Assembly: GCA_041394885.1 (NCBI GenBank)
Contig: JAWKHI010000006.1
Location: 62,001-126,000, forward strand
Direction of reading: 5' to 3'
Length of the DNA: 64,000 nt
Source of the DNA: DSOI01 sp041394885
GTDB taxonomy: Bacteria > Acidobacteriota > Terriglobia > Bryobacterales > Bryobacteraceae
Shown: positions 63,535 to 64,000 of the stretch, in pieces
How positions within the stretch are numbered: position 1 is the first letter of the stretch
Layout: every line of letters starts with the position of its first letter
Notes under the pieces: generated by a model
What the model saw: the letters and a program-made list of their open reading frames with translations, nothing else
Databases searched by the model: none
What the model was told of the DNA's origin: nothing
Made by a program: the position numbers and the translations under genes

Positions 63535-64000
63535 GTGAAAGCTCTCCTGAAATCCCAGGCTAGGCCCGGACTCTGGCTCGACGATGTCCCTGATCCTGTC
63601 ATCGGCATCAACGACGTTCTCATTCGTGTCCTGAAGACCGGCATTTGCGGCACCGACGTCCACATCTACAACTGGGATGCCTGGGCCGCCAGGACCATCC
63701 GGGTTCCCATGGTTATCGGACACGAGTTCGTCGGCGAAATCGTCGAGATCGGATCCAATGTCAACGATTTCAGTCCTGGCGAGATCGTCAGCGGCGAAGG
63801 TCACGTCGTCTGCGGACGCTGCCGCAACTGCATGGCAGGCCGCCGCCATCTTTGCGCCTCCACACAAGGCGTCGGCGTCAACCGCGACGGCGCCTTCGCC
63901 GAGTACATCGCGCTCCCCATGTCCAACATATGGCGTCATCACGACGGCATCGACCTCGACGTGGCCGCCATTTTCGATCCCTTCGGCAACGCCGTTCATA
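63535..64000 (+). CDS. tdh: L-threonine 3-dehydrogenase, 5' part
   Basis: The gene runs off the window; 155 residues are visible from a GTG at 63535. This is a zinc-dependent alcohol-dehydrogenase-family enzyme converting threonine to 2-amino-3-ketobutyrate. Marks are KTGICGTDVHIYNWDAWAAR with the catalytic-zinc Cys, VIGHEFVGEIVEIGSNV, GEGHVVCGRCRNCMAGRRHL with the structural-zinc cysteines, and AEYIALPMSNIW. DIDVAAIFDPFGNAVH-like end matches Tdh (here DLDVAAIFDPFGNA). GATAAT at 63522-63527 lies 7 bases before the GTG, with no ribosome-binding site. Confidence 0.9.
   Translation, partial: MKALLKSQARPGLWLDDVPDPVIGINDVLIRVLKTGICGTDVHIYNWDAWAARTIRVPMVIGHEFVGEIVEIGSNVNDFSPGEIVSGEGHVVCGRCRNCMAGRRHLCASTQGVGVNRDGAFAEYIALPMSNIWRHHDGIDLDVAAIFDPFGNAVH

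Noticed and set aside
62305..63999. 564-residue minus-strand frame across three genes
   Set aside because: It crosses the ends of three well-supported plus-strand genes and has antisense composition only.

Overview
The window is a GC-rich chromosomal segment of a Gram-negative bacterium. It most likely belongs to the Acidobacteriota, close to the Solibacter/Bryobacter group. That placement is inferred from gene families typical of the group: two very large Oar-type TonB-dependent receptors with an N-terminal carboxypeptidase-regulatory-like domain, an orphan MacB/FtsX-like permease of the acidobacterial ADOP type, a VWFA-related acidobacterial protein, and Tat-exported Gfo/Idh/MocA and beta-propeller proteins. 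There is no rRNA and there are no phage structural genes, insertion sequences or CRISPR arrays. One tRNA is present.

Layout. 1-4.8 kb: end of a UbiD decarboxylase gene, then a minus-strand group (O-methyltransferase, TIM-barrel isomerase, glycosyltransferase, yggS). 4.8-7.1 kb: two plus-strand genes of unknown role, one with a PD-(D/E)XK nuclease signature. 7.1-8.85 kb: yceD-rpmF-plsX on the minus strand with a good promoter. 9-18 kb: SDR, ankyrin protein and the two receptors, whose promoters share an unusual tandem-repeat architecture. 18-24.1 kb: mrdA (PBP2, broken by many frameshifts), rodA and an RNase E/G with a very large insertion. 24.1-30 kb: an exported protein, flgL, tonB, the ADOP permease and an ATC-hydrolase family protein. 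30-33.9 kb: rplM-rpsI-rpsB-tsf-pyrH-frr on the minus strand. 33.9-38.3 kb: cobalamin-binding protein, DUF1080 protein, LacI regulator and quinoprotein.

38.3-50.8 kb is an almost unbroken minus-strand run: DUF1844, MBL hydrolase, ribF, lacD, eda, Trm112-like, GT9, msbA-like, yicC, gmk, rpoZ, coaBC, udg, tmk, holB. 50.9-52.8 kb: truB, an OsmC protein and tRNA-Thr(CGU). 52.9-64 kb: a TRAP-TAXI transporter, a frameshifted Tat-exported oxidoreductase, an exported beta-propeller, a RidA-like exported protein, KDG kinase, a VWA protein, a LexA-peptidase-like protein without a helix-turn-helix, a 2-hydroxyacid dehydrogenase and the start of threonine dehydrogenase.

Functional themes are core growth functions (ribosome, nucleotide kinases, cell elongation, phospholipid entry, cofactors) and uptake and breakdown of carbohydrates and sugar acids (receptors, TonB, TRAP-TAXI, KdgK plus KDPG aldolase, tagatose-bisphosphate aldolase, DUF1080, LacI). 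Two patches (about 18.36-19.26 kb and 55.6-57.4 kb) carry dense frameshifts in otherwise recognisable genes. They may be local low-quality sequence or real decay. The most interesting non-obvious signals are the shared promoter architecture of the two receptor genes, the structured leader and S1-domain insertion of the RNase E/G gene, and the LexA-like peptidase module lacking a DNA-binding domain.
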